DNA of 64,000 nt from Photorhabdus caribbeanensis (GTDB taxonomy: Bacteria > Pseudomonadota > Gammaproteobacteria > Enterobacterales > Enterobacteriaceae): contig NZ_RCWB01000010.1 of NCBI RefSeq assembly GCF_018448885.1, positions 25,566 through 89,565 of the forward strand, given 5' to 3'. The translations under genes and the position numbers were made by a program. The notes under the pieces are model-generated. The model saw only the letters and a list, made by a program, of their open reading frames with translations. It made no database searches and was not told where the DNA came from. Of the stretch, positions 19,325 through 28,251 are shown piece after piece (positions within the stretch are counted from its first letter, which is position 1; every line of letters starts with the position of its first letter).

Positions 19325-20476
19325 ATGGACAATTTTAAGATAAAAATAAAACATCATGTTGACCACGTTAAGAGCGCAGGCCAACACTGCACCACCGAAG
19401 AAACAACCAAGCAAGCATTAATATTGCCTTTTTTAGATATTCTTGGGTTCAGTCCGTATGACCCTCAAAAAGTTAAAGCCGAATATGGCGCGGATTTCCC
19501 CGGGTTAAAAGCAAATGAGCGGGTTGATTATGCTTTGTTTTGCCAAGGTGTTCCAGTTATGTTTATCGAGGCAAAAGGATATAGCGAAAAGCTAGATAAC
19601 CACTGCCCTCAGTTATCCAGATACTTTAATTCCACTCCAGAAGTGACTATCTCGGCAATTACCAATGGATTAGAGTGGCGTTTCTTTACCGATTTAAAAC
19701 AAAAAAACGTAATGGATCCTACCCCATTCTTACGCATTAAAATGGATGAAGTTAGCGACGCAGATGTAAGCCAGCTCTATCGATTTAGACACGATAAATT
19801 CAAACCGGAAGCACTAAGAACGCTTGCAGAAGAAAGTGTTTACTTATCTGCTTTTACTAAAACCATCAGCACTAGCTTGAGAGATGTTGATAGTGAATTT
19901 GTGAGATATGTTGCCAATAGATCTAATGTCGAACGCCAACTAAACCAGCGCTTTATTGAATCAATCACCCCGTTGGTAAAACAAGCTGTTGAGAAATCTG
20001 TCAGCGCAATGGTGGTTTCCGGTCTTTCAAATAAACATGTTCCAATTGATGGAGTTCAAGACGAGATAGAACTTCAAGAAAATTCGAAAGAACCAGATGA
20101 AATAGTAGATCTAGATAACCCTAATATTGTTACCACCAAAAACGAACTAGCTCTATATGAAAAAGCAAGATCAATAGTTGGGGATTCTGTTGACTTGCAA
20201 TACAAGGATACAGAATCTTACTTTGGAATTCTTTATCAAGGAAAATCAAATAGATGGATAATAAGATACTTTGACAAGAAGAATAAACCTTACATCCAGA
20301 TACCTATTGAGCTAACTGATATATTAGCCAACGAAGTTAATAGAGCTGGATTATCTGCTAATAACTCAAGGATATTTATAGAAGCGCCAGAAGATATATT
20401 GAGGATAACAGGTATTATCCTTGATGCTTTTGAGTTCGTCAAAAATGACGATAACTTTAGAAAGAAAGCACAATAA
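19325..20476 (+). CDS. HsdR_N-like PD-(D/E)XK nuclease domain protein
   Basis: 383 residues. The N-terminal 150 residues match the HSDR_N-type restriction nuclease fold: ETTKQALILPFLDILGF, then the catalytic core VDYALFCQGVPVMFIEAKG with Asp68, Glu82 and Lys84, then Gln96 and ITNGLEWRFFTD. It has no helicase motor, methylase or specificity partner, so it is not a complete type I restriction enzyme. The C-terminal half (about 270-375) is an unassigned domain with KSNRWIIRYFDKKNKPYIQIPIEL. Co-transcribed with the repressor, which suggests a phage-encoded defence or superinfection-exclusion role (inferred). Confidence 0.85.
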   Translation: MDNFKIKIKHHVDHVKSAGQHCTTEETTKQALILPFLDILGFSPYDPQKVKAEYGADFPGLKANERVDYALFCQGVPVMFIEAKGYSEKLDNHCPQLSRYFNSTPEVTISAITNGLEWRFFTDLKQKNVMDPTPFLRIKMDEVSDADVSQLYRFRHDKFKPEALRTLAEESVYLSAFTKTISTSLRDVDSEFVRYVANRSNVERQLNQRFIESITPLVKQAVEKSVSAMVVSGLSNKHVPIDGVQDEIELQENSKEPDEIVDLDNPNIVTTKNELALYEKARSIVGDSVDLQYKDTESYFGILYQGKSNRWIIRYFDKKNKPYIQIPIELTDILANEVNRAGLSANNSRIFIEAPEDILRITGIILDAFEFVKNDDNFRKKAQ

Positions 20477-20483
20477 CATACCA

Positions 20484-20503
20484 GCCACCACTCGGTGGCT
20501 TTT
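20484..20503 (+). terminator. Terminator of the repressor-nuclease unit
   Basis: GCCACC / GGTGGC stem with ACTC loop and four T, 8 bases after the stop. Confidence 0.8.
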
Positions 20504-20584
20504 CTGCCCTATATCCTTCACTATCATCTAAGAATGTCTAAGCAGTCACATTTCCAACAATCAATAAAAATAAAATCCATATTA

Positions 20585-20626
20585 AAAACAAGTATTACTT
20601 GTTTTCATAAACCAATACTTGTATAC
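20585..20626. promoter_or_regulatory. Candidate operators of the S24 repressor
   Basis: A 21-base inverted repeat (AAAACAAG tatta CTTGTTTT, 20585-20605) is followed by a second site with ACTTGTATA. The CTTGTATA half also occurs before the repressor gene (around 18598). Position and sharing suggest an operator region whose phage genes have been lost. Speculative. Confidence 0.35.
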
Positions 20627-20703
20627 CCCTAATCATCTTAATATGACTCGCTACCGTCTAGAAGAACTATCCACAAGTCTGAGGAAAACAACGTAGTGTT
20701 GTC

Positions 20704-20850
20704 TTTCTAGGCTGCCTGTACGGCAGTAAACATTTACCGGTTCCCTGAAGGTTATGTGCCCCATTTCTAAGCTGCCTGTACGGCAGTAAACAGTGGAAGG
20801 TGTACTACCAGATATCGTTTCGTTTCTAAGCTGCCTGTACGGCAGTAAAC
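20704..20850 (-). CRISPR. CRISPR array 1 (I-F type, 3 repeats)
   Basis: Three 28-bp repeats at 20704, 20764 and 20823, with spacers of 32 and 31 bases. Read from the leader (minus strand) the repeat is GTTTAC followed by the I-F stem CTGCCGTACAGGCAG and ending TTAGAAA. The leader-distal repeat has one change (CTAGG for CTAAG on plus). The repeat allele in bases 3-4 is TT, unlike arrays 2 and 3. No cas gene is in the window. Confidence 0.95.
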
Positions 20851-20990
20851 TGTTACATATTAACCTCAACCTGTTGAATGTTAAAGAGTAATTATTAAAA
20901 AAAATAAAAAACCCTTTTTTACGGGACAAATAATATTTACTTAAAAATCAACAAATTAAAATTTACCGTTAAAAAAGGGTCAAAATTTTT
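20851..20990 (-). promoter_or_regulatory. CRISPR leader, array 1
   Basis: AT-rich leader starting tgttacatattaac next to the leader-proximal repeat. It contains an inverted repeat: ACCCTTTTTTACGG at 20911 and its complement ending AAAAAAGGGT at 20980. The same leader precedes arrays 2 and 3. It should hold the array promoter and the spacer-acquisition signals. Confidence 0.75.
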
Positions 20991-21055
20991 CCCATCCAAG
21001 TAGAAAACAGCTTCTGCTTCTATTTCTAGCTATCAAGCGTATTTTTGTTCAGACA

Positions 21056-21973
21056 TTACGCTGCTCTCACTATGTAGTTAAAGGCTATGTTGCGGGGGCG
21101 GTTCTCTGAGGCCACAGGAACAACCCTTGACGCGTCGAACCCAAAACCATATTCAGTGTATACAACATCCGGGGTAAAATGACCTACCGATTTTGGCTTG
21201 CCATCTGTAGCCACCCCAGACGTTGCACTAGCATAACAAGCCCCTTTTGTTGCCAAATGAAAGCCATTTGTTATAGCCCCAGGAAATAAACCCTCAATAT
21301 TTCTAATGGCATCTCCCTGATGAGTTAAAATTCCACGGCCGCTATCAATACCTCGACCATCATCCCACCCGCGAATAAATTCGCCTCTTAAATCAGGTAA
21401 TCTGCCGTCAGGATAAGCTTCCGCTAACTTCGGATACTGTAATCTATTAAATGCTGAACCATTACAAGTGAAATAACCGAATGGTGGATGAGGTAACGGC
21501 CACGGAATAGGAGAACCAACCGGAATTTCATTGGCTGTTTTTATCCGGTTATCTATCTCTTCGCGGGTATATTCACGTAATGAATTTATTACTTCCTGAA
21601 CAAGCTTTTGCGTAACCGCCAGTGTGTCGCTATTGCCAACCACATTTGTAAGCTGGACAACGCCTTTTTGAGTTAATGAGGCACTAGGAATGTCTGTTGT
21701 AATTTTTTGTTCTAACGCTTTATTTAATTGCGCGGTAAGTTTAGCTATATTTCCATCATCCAGAACATCATTGCCAGATCGTGCTGCAATAAAATCTGCC
21801 ACGACAGATGATACCGTTGAGGCTTGGCGTAATACCTTATTTAACAAATGAGTGGGAACATTATCTGGTGAAAATCCACTCTGTAGACTCTGATTTACCT
21901 CATATTTTTCCTGGCTGACTACATTCGCATTATCACTAATAGAAAAAGCCTTAAAATCATTTTTGTAACTCAT
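21056..21973 (-). CDS. Tail-fibre protein with collar domain
   Basis: 305 residues: shared N-terminal module (MSYKNDFKAFSISDNANV), fibre repeat with SASLTQKGVVQLTNV, a linker (EYTREEIDNRI) not found in the shorter copies, then the collar (PVGSPIPWPL..PDLRGEFIRGWDDG), a variable tip of about 80 residues and the shared end RPRNIAFNYIVRAA. Nearly identical to 26353-27270 except in the tip. Its 3' end lies about 65 bp from the leader of CRISPR array 1, as for the twin and array 2. No assembly gene follows. Confidence 0.88.
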   Translation of the reverse strand: MSYKNDFKAFSISDNANVVSQEKYEVNQSLQSGFSPDNVPTHLLNKVLRQASTVSSVVADFIAARSGNDVLDDGNIAKLTAQLNKALEQKITTDIPSASLTQKGVVQLTNVVGNSDTLAVTQKLVQEVINSLREYTREEIDNRIKTANEIPVGSPIPWPLPHPPFGYFTCNGSAFNRLQYPKLAEAYPDGRLPDLRGEFIRGWDDGRGIDSGRGILTHQGDAIRNIEGLFPGAITNGFHLATKGACYASATSGVATDGKPKSVGHFTPDVVYTEYGFGFDASRVVPVASENRPRNIAFNYIVRAA

Positions 21974-22069
21974 ATATTCCCCTAAATTTAAATAACATTA
22001 TTTTACAAACCACTCATTAAAATTCAGCATTATATTTCAATAAAATACTCTTATAACTCAGAGAGCTGA

Positions 22070-22082
22070 TTTTTATATAATT
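22070..22082 (-). promoter_or_regulatory. Partial fibre upstream element
   Basis: Only the tttttatataatt half of the shared fibre upstream element is recognisable, about 100 bp upstream of the fibre start at 21973. Confidence 0.35.
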
Positions 22083-22278
22083 TCAATAGCAAACAACCTA
22101 ATATTTTCAACCAAAACATACTAAATTCATTTATATTAAACAAACCAAAATCATTCCACTACTTTATTGCTTACTGAAATGTTTTTATATTTCATATCTC
22201 AGAATGATATTTTAGTGCTGTAATTACAGTATCAACAAAATCACTGTATGAATGGCCTGTTTATTCAGGCCATTTTCA

Positions 22279-23760
22279 TTACCTCGGTTGTTCTGGCCAT
22301 TCCATCTCGGGAGCCAGCGAAATATTTACTCTATTGAGCATTACCCTGTATTTTTTCCATTCCAACAGAGCGGCTTTCTCCGCTTCGGTAGCGATATCTA
22401 AATCAGCAGCATCTTGCAGTAATGCAATGGATTCATTCGCGTGTCGCAACAGAGTTACACGCCGCTGCTCCGCTTGTTCAACCTGATTTGCTTTTAGGGC
22501 TACATTATCAGTGATCCATTGTGTGCCATCCCATTTATCAAAATCGGTGGTAGGTTGCTTGAAAGTCAGAGTTTCAGGTAATTCACCCAGTTCAGTAATT
22601 TCCTGTTGAGTTAGAGTTAACGTGTCGTAAGCGATTTTTCCGCGATAATCAGGTACTCTTTCCCAACGCTTACCGTCTTCACTGCGACAAACAGCCACAT
22701 CATCAGAATCGGGAAAGTCTGGTGCATCTAAATAAGAATGTGCTGACAAACTGACGCCCAACATGACATATTCGATATCAGAATTGGTAAATTCTCGTGT
22801 AATTTGATTTGTGTGATAAACTTTTATCCAGCCAGGTTGAATTGCTAATCCATTCTCACCTAATACGGCTGTTTCATGTTCTAAAAAGTTTTTTTGTTCT
22901 GTCATTATGCTGCATGCCGCTGCTCTCACTATGTAGTTAAATGCTATGTTACGGGGCCTTGATATCCCTATAAATGCGGAATTCGCGATCCAATCTGCCT
23001 GAGCTTTATAATATACGGCTTTTACCGAAATATTGTTATTTCGGGGAATATCCCACTGCAATTTTTTGAGCTCATTGCGTGAGGGAGTAATAAGAAAATT
23101 ACCAGCCCGATCAACATTCTGTACCAAATAAGCCCCTTCCTGCCACGACAATATTGAACGAGATGGATCCACATTCCGACCACTATCCCAACCACGGATA
23201 AATTCGCCCCTTAAATCAGGCAATCTGCCGTCAGGATAAGCTTCTGCTAACTTTGGGTACTGCAATTTATTAAAAAATGCACCGTTACAAACGAGGTAGT
23301 TGATAGGTGGATAGGGTAACGGCCACGGAATGGGGGAACCCACAGGTATATTAATTTCTTCACGTAATGAATTTATTATTTCCTGAGCAAGCTTTTGTGT
23401 AACCGCCAATGTATCGCTATTACCAATTACATTTGTAAGCTGAACAATACCCTTCTGTGTTAATGAGGCATCTGGAACCTTTGTTGTCATTTTTTGTTCC
23501 AACGCGCTATTTAATTGGGCGGTGAGTTTCTCTATATTCCCATCATCCAGAACATCATTATCAGATTGTGTGGCGATAAAATTAGCGACGACAGAAGATA
23601 TCGTGGACGACTGACGCAATGCCTTATTTAGCATATCTGTGGTAATACCATCTTGTGGAAACCCCGTCTGCAAATTCTGATTTTCTTCATATTTTTCTTG
23701 GCTAATTACATTAGCATTATTGCCAATAGAAAAAGCTTTAAAATCATTTTTTTGACTCAT
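22279..23760 (-). CDS. Tail fibre fused in frame to its assembly protein
   Basis: 493 residues joining two normally separate proteins. Residues 1 to about 286 are a collar-type tail fibre (MSQKNDFKAF..., collar PVGSPIPWPLPYPP, end RPRNIAFNYIVRAA). After a short AACSI bridge, an assembly protein begins at its own Met (MTEQKNFLEHETAVLGENG) and runs to WPEQPR. The fibre stop codon present in the sister locus (16907) is missing here, so the two have been joined. The internal ATG could still start the chaperone separately. Fibre and chaperone both look otherwise intact. Confidence 0.85.
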   Translation of the reverse strand: MSQKNDFKAFSIGNNANVISQEKYEENQNLQTGFPQDGITTDMLNKALRQSSTISSVVANFIATQSDNDVLDDGNIEKLTAQLNSALEQKMTTKVPDASLTQKGIVQLTNVIGNSDTLAVTQKLAQEIINSLREEINIPVGSPIPWPLPYPPINYLVCNGAFFNKLQYPKLAEAYPDGRLPDLRGEFIRGWDSGRNVDPSRSILSWQEGAYLVQNVDRAGNFLITPSRNELKKLQWDIPRNNNISVKAVYYKAQADWIANSAFIGISRPRNIAFNYIVRAAACSIMTEQKNFLEHETAVLGENGLAIQPGWIKVYHTNQITREFTNSDIEYVMLGVSLSAHSYLDAPDFPDSDDVAVCRSEDGKRWERVPDYRGKIAYDTLTLTQQEITELGELPETLTFKQPTTDFDKWDGTQWITDNVALKANQVEQAEQRRVTLLRHANESIALLQDAADLDIATEAEKAALLEWKKYRVMLNRVNISLAPEMEWPEQPR

Positions 23761-23850
23761 GTATTTACTCCTTAAGTAAAATAATATTTTTTATAATCAA
23801 CATATTTAATTACTGTAAAAACAATCCGACTGTAATTTATTAAAATTAAA

Positions 23851-23919
23851 GTCTAGTTCAGAAAGAAGAGCAATACATCATTCCTATTTATTAGGAGACT
23901 GACCGTTTTTATATAATTG
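23851..23919 (-). promoter_or_regulatory. Conserved fibre upstream element
   Basis: gtctagttca at 23851 and tttttatataattgt ending at 23920, the same two blocks at the same spacing as upstream of the fibres at 8232 and 27270. Probably promoter plus a long 5' leader; function inferred. Confidence 0.5.
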
Positions 23920-23999
23920 TAATCAATAAGCAATTAAATATCTTAGAGTCAAAAATATAGCCAAACCATTTATATTTAATATCTTAAAACTATTCTTCA

Positions 24000-24180
24000 C
24001 TTATTCCCTCTATCTCCTTCTTCAACTCCTTCTAGTTTAAATTCCAAACTAAATCTTCCGGCATTTGGACACGAATATCTAAACAACAGTGTTCTGGAAT
24101 GTCACAACACTCTCTATCTTCATAAAACACATATTCATTGTTCTCATCGATACACTTAAGCCTCCAGTTCTGAAAATAGA
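24000..24180 (-). pseudogene. Relic of long-form tail-fibre tip beside CRISPR array 2
   Basis: Minus strand reads FQNWRLKCIDENNEYVFYED, then CDIPEHCCLDIRVQMPEDLV to a stop codon after WNLN, matching the last part of the fibre at 5328. It is cut off about 25 bp before the distal end of CRISPR array 2. Confidence 0.8.
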
Positions 24181-24201
24181 TTAGTAAGTAAGAATGTTGG
24201 T

Positions 24202-26149
24202 TTTTTAATCTGCCTGTACGGCAGTGCACTTCTGTTTACTGGCCGGATGCAGTATAAGCCATTTCTAAGCTGCCTGTACGGCAGTGCACTTAATCGCGAT
24301 TGATGAGGCGTGGCGGTTTTGTTTCTAAGCTGCCTGTACGGCAGTGCACACGCGTTGCTCGGTATCCTTCGGGATAAGATTTTTCTAAGCTGCCTGTACG
24401 GCAGTGCACAATAACATTGAAATCATTCCACTATAACATAATTTCTAAGCTGCCTGTACGGCAGTGCACATAATGATAATACGAGCGGGGTGTTTTCGGA
24501 ATTTCTAAGCTGCCTGTACGGCAGTGCACGCAGAATATCCGTCCAATTCACCTTTCCCGATTTTCTAAGCTGCCTGTACGGCAGTGCACAGTCTGGCGAC
24601 TTAGGCATATGGGAAACCTTATTTCTAAGCTGCCTGTACGGCAGTGCACGACTAAGTATATCGGTAATCCGTGCCCGTATGTTTCTAAGCTGCCTGTACG
24701 GCAGTGCACCGACTGACTCCGGGCTTTAAATTGTATCGACCTTTCTAAGCTGCCTGTACGGCAGTGCACTTGGCGATGAGAGTTCTCTGGCTCTTGCTTC
24801 TTTTCTAAGCTGCCTGTACGGCAGTGCACTGCTGTTGCTTTGGTTTTTGTTTTTGTGGATTTTTCTAAGCTGCCTGTACGGCAGTGCACTTTTGTGGTTT
24901 CTGTAACAGATACCCCATGATTTTCTAAGCTGCCTGTACGGCAGTGCACAAGGAAGGAGCCCACTTTATTGAAATTTCTGGTTTCTAAGCTGCCTGTACG
25001 GCAGTGCACTGCTCCTGTTTTAATTTCATATATTCGCAATCTTTCTAAGCTGCCTGTACGGCAGTGCACATGGGCGTGGAGCGAAGGGGGTCAGTCGTTG
25101 GTTTCTAAGCTGCCTGTACGGCAGTGCACTAATCAAATCAATCCTGCAACAAACGGATGGTTTTCTAAGCTGCCTGTACGGCAGTGCACTGTGTCGTAGT
25201 ACGTGTGTTGCTTGCCCCCGTTTTCTAAGCTGCCTGTACGGCAGTGCACCCGCTGCTGGTTATTTTAGATGAAGCCAGCATTTTCTAAGCTGCCTGTACG
25301 GCAGTGCACATTTGAATTAGTTAAAATTACTGCTGATCTTCTTTCTAAGCTGCCTGTACGGCAGTGCACTTGTATTAGAAATACTACGTGATACGAGTCA
25401 ATTTCTAAGCTGCCTGTACGGCAGTGCACCATGAAATGAATGAGTTAGAGAAAAAGTGTCATTTCTAAGCTGCCTGTACGGCAGTGCACAATAGATAGCG
25501 CCAGGCAATGGGTTGAATTTTTTTCTAAGCTGCCTGTACGGCAGTGCACCCCAATTGCTTTTCCCGATTTACTGTCCTCTGTTTCTAAGCTGCCTGTACG
25601 GCAGTGCACGCGTTCATGAAGTGGTTCGAGCTTCAAGTTTATTTCTAAGCTGCCTGTACGGCAGTGCACAATTATTGAGAAATCTGTGGCATTTACCGCA
25701 GTTTCTAAGCTGCCTGTACGGCAGTGCACATTATGCAAATGCTCAAGATGCATTAGATAGCTTTCTAAGCTGCCTGTACGGCAGTGTACGCAACCATGTA
25801 AAATCTTTCTTCCAATCTTCGTTTCTAAGCTGCCTGTACGGCAGTGCACAAAAACCCATCAGGTTATGAATGTGTTCAACATTTCTAAGCTGCCTGTACG
25901 GCAGTGCACTATGAGTTGCTCTACCAGTAACCGCACCGTTGTTTCTAAGCTGCCTGTACGGCAGTGCACTGTCAGGGACCACGCATCACGCGGCCCCCAA
26001 CTTTCTAAGCTGCCTGTACGGCAGTGCACATTTCAGGCCCTCTCTGGTTTTTGCAAGGTTGTTTCTAAGCTGCCTGTACGGCAGTGCACTGGCCTCCGTT
26101 ACCGATGGCAAAGTATTTTAATTTCTAAGCTGCCTGTACGGCAGTGCAC
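24202..26149 (-). CRISPR. CRISPR array 2 (I-F type, 33 repeats)
   Basis: 33 repeats of 28 bp from 24202 to 26149 with 32 spacers, all of 32 bases, so the period is exactly 60 bp. The leader-side reading is GTGCACTGCCGTACAGGCAG then CTTAGAAA. The most distal repeat (24202) is degenerate at its 3' end. One internal repeat (25762) has GTGTAC, the allele of array 3. The spacers appear different from each other. Leader is on the right. Confidence 0.98.
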
Positions 26150-26290
26150 TGTTACATATTAACCACAACCTATTGAATATTAAAGAGCAACCGTTATAAA
26201 AAATAAAAAAACCCTTTTTTGCGGAACAAACAATATTTACTTAAAAATCAATAAATTAAAATTCATCGTAAAAAAAGGGTCAAAACTTCC
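26150..26290 (-). promoter_or_regulatory. CRISPR leader, array 2
   Basis: Same leader as array 1 with scattered changes: tgttacatattaacc next to the repeat, then AACCCTTTTTT and the complementary AAAAAAGGGT about 60 bases later. It leads directly into the fibre gene at 26353. Confidence 0.75.
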
Positions 26291-26352
26291 GCCATTCAAG
26301 TAAAACCCCCTCCCCTTCTATTTCTCATTTAAAGGGTATTTTTGTTCAGATA

Positions 26353-27270
26353 CTATGCTGCTTTCACTATGTAGTTAAAGGCTATGTTGCGGGGGCGGTT
26401 CTCTGGTGCGACAGGAGCAACCCTTGCCGCATCGAATCCGAAACCATATGCAGTGTATACAACATCCTGGGTAAAATGGCCCACTGATTTAGGATTACCG
26501 TCTGTACCCACGCCCAAAGTTGCACCACCATAAAAAGCCCCTTTTGTTGCCAGATTAAAGTAACCTGTTATTGCCCCAGGAAATGAACCTACAATATTTC
26601 TAATGGCATCTCCCTGATAAGTTAAAATTCCACGGCCGCTATCAATACCTCGACCATCATCCCATCCACGAATAAATTCGCCTCTTAAATCAGGTAATCT
26701 ACCGTCAGGGTAAACTTCCGCTAACTTCGGATACTGTGATTTATTAAAAGCTGAACCATTACAAGTGAAATAACCGAACGGCGGGTGAGATAACGGCCAC
26801 GGAATAGGAGAACCAACCGGAATTTCATTGGCTGTTTTCATCCTGTTATCTATCTCTTCGCGGGTATATTCACGTAATGAATTTATTACTTCCTGAACAA
26901 GCTTTTGTGTAACCGCCAATGTATCGCTATTGCCAACCACATTTGTAAGCTGGACAACACCTTTTTGAGTTAATGAAGCACTGGGAATGTCTGTTGTAAT
27001 TTTTTGTTCTAACGCTTTATTTAATTGCGCGGTAAGTTTAGCTATATTTCCATCATCCAAAACATCATTGCCAGATTGTGCAGCAATAAAATCCGCTACG
27101 ACAGATGATACCGTTGACGCTTGACGTAATACCTTATTTAACAAGTGGGTGGGAACATTATCTGGTGAAAATCCACTCTGTAGACTCTGATTTACCTCAT
27201 ATTTTTCTTGGCTGACTACATTCGCATTATCACTAATAGAAAAAGCCTTAAAATCATTCTTGTAACTCAT
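26353..27270 (-). CDS. Tail-fibre protein with collar domain, twin copy
   Basis: 305 residues. It is almost identical to 21056-21973 over the N-terminal module, fibre repeat and collar. Differences cluster in the tip between GRGIDSGRGIL and ENRPRNIAFNYIV, the part that would contact a receptor. The upstream element and the downstream CRISPR leader are conserved too, so the duplicated unit was larger than the gene. RBS GGAAAG before the start. Confidence 0.88.
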   Translation of the reverse strand: MSYKNDFKAFSISDNANVVSQEKYEVNQSLQSGFSPDNVPTHLLNKVLRQASTVSSVVADFIAAQSGNDVLDDGNIAKLTAQLNKALEQKITTDIPSASLTQKGVVQLTNVVGNSDTLAVTQKLVQEVINSLREYTREEIDNRMKTANEIPVGSPIPWPLSHPPFGYFTCNGSAFNKSQYPKLAEVYPDGRLPDLRGEFIRGWDDGRGIDSGRGILTYQGDAIRNIVGSFPGAITGYFNLATKGAFYGGATLGVGTDGNPKSVGHFTQDVVYTAYGFGFDAARVAPVAPENRPRNIAFNYIVKAA

Positions 27271-27358
27271 ATACTTTCCTTAAATTAAATAATATTATTT
27301 CATAAGAAACATATTGAACTATTGTAAAGATGATTTCTCTCAATTCACGCAAATATCA

Positions 27359-27426
27359 GTCTAGTTCAGAAAAATAACAATAGAATGCTATTATTACTTA
27401 TAAGGTTAACTATTTTTATATAATCG
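27359..27426 (-). promoter_or_regulatory. Conserved fibre upstream element
   Basis: gtctagttcag at 27359 and tttttatataatcg ending at 27426. Together with 8321 and 23851 it defines a shared 5' region of fibre genes. Confidence 0.5.
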
Positions 27427-28251
27427 GTGGAAATAAGTAGTTCAACATTCTATTTGATGTTCTCCATACGGAATATTTTTATCTAAAAACAAATAATTAA
27501 ACGGTAATATCCAGAGTTAAAAACCGTATCCAGAAATTTATCTATTAATACTAATTCAGTATTACTATTGACATTTTTAACCGCTGATAATTTAAAAACA
27601 TTTCCAATTTTAATTAAATTACCCAGATATACGTCTCACGACCAAGCCAATAATTTCCCTATCCTTTCTCTTTTTTCTGCGAGATGGTTTGACTGTATTT
27701 GCGCCGTTTGAACCTGACAGTGATTTTTCCCTAGAATTCACTTCAAAGAAGTTGCTTGGCGAAAAACCTGGCAGAAATAGTGTGAAGCATCGAAATTTTA
27801 TGATGATTTGCCTGCATTTTGTCAGCACATATCTACATTTCCCAAATTAATCTATTTGGCTGAATCTGACATTTTTAATATAATCCATATCTGAAAAATG
27901 ATAAAACTAGTCAGTGCAAAGTATTAACGGAAAAATAAAATATCACCACACAAAGAAGAGCTAAACCATTTAAAAGCACGCTTACTCAGCGAAGTTATCT
28001 GTTCACACACATCGTTTTTATGGTTCAAAGCAATACATCGCACCCTTAAATGCCCAGACCGCAGGTTCTATTTCTGGTGGAGAATTGCTAATTATTTATA
28101 CAGAAAAAAATAAAGCCAAGAAAATCTCAACTCATATAAATAGAAATCTAAGAAATAAATATAAGTGTAAATCCGTACATTATTTTCCAATCTTATCAAT
28201 TGATAGAAATTCCTTGCTTTTATAACTTTAAACCACAACTAGAACTTTAAA
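27427..28251. other. Region between fibre gene and CRISPR array 3
   Basis: About 825 bp. A 69-codon frame on the minus strand (27619-27828) shows no recognisable domain and I do not call it a gene. The rest is AT-rich and without clear signal; probably eroded accessory DNA. Confidence 0.4.

Noticed and set aside
15807-20503. Integrated prophage attached at tRNA-Leu
   Set aside because: No integrase in this stretch and no repeated tRNA 3' end found to the right; only the repressor and nuclease suggest phage origin.
24423-26162. Many reading frames on both strands inside CRISPR array 2 (repeating CRTGSLE, LPVRQCT, SCLYGSA)
   Set aside because: They are translations of the repeat itself; the 28/32-bp repeat-spacer structure explains them completely.
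27619-27828. 69-codon frame, minus strand, with a basic C-terminus
   Set aside because: No ribosome site, domain or neighbour support; could be a degraded fragment of something else.
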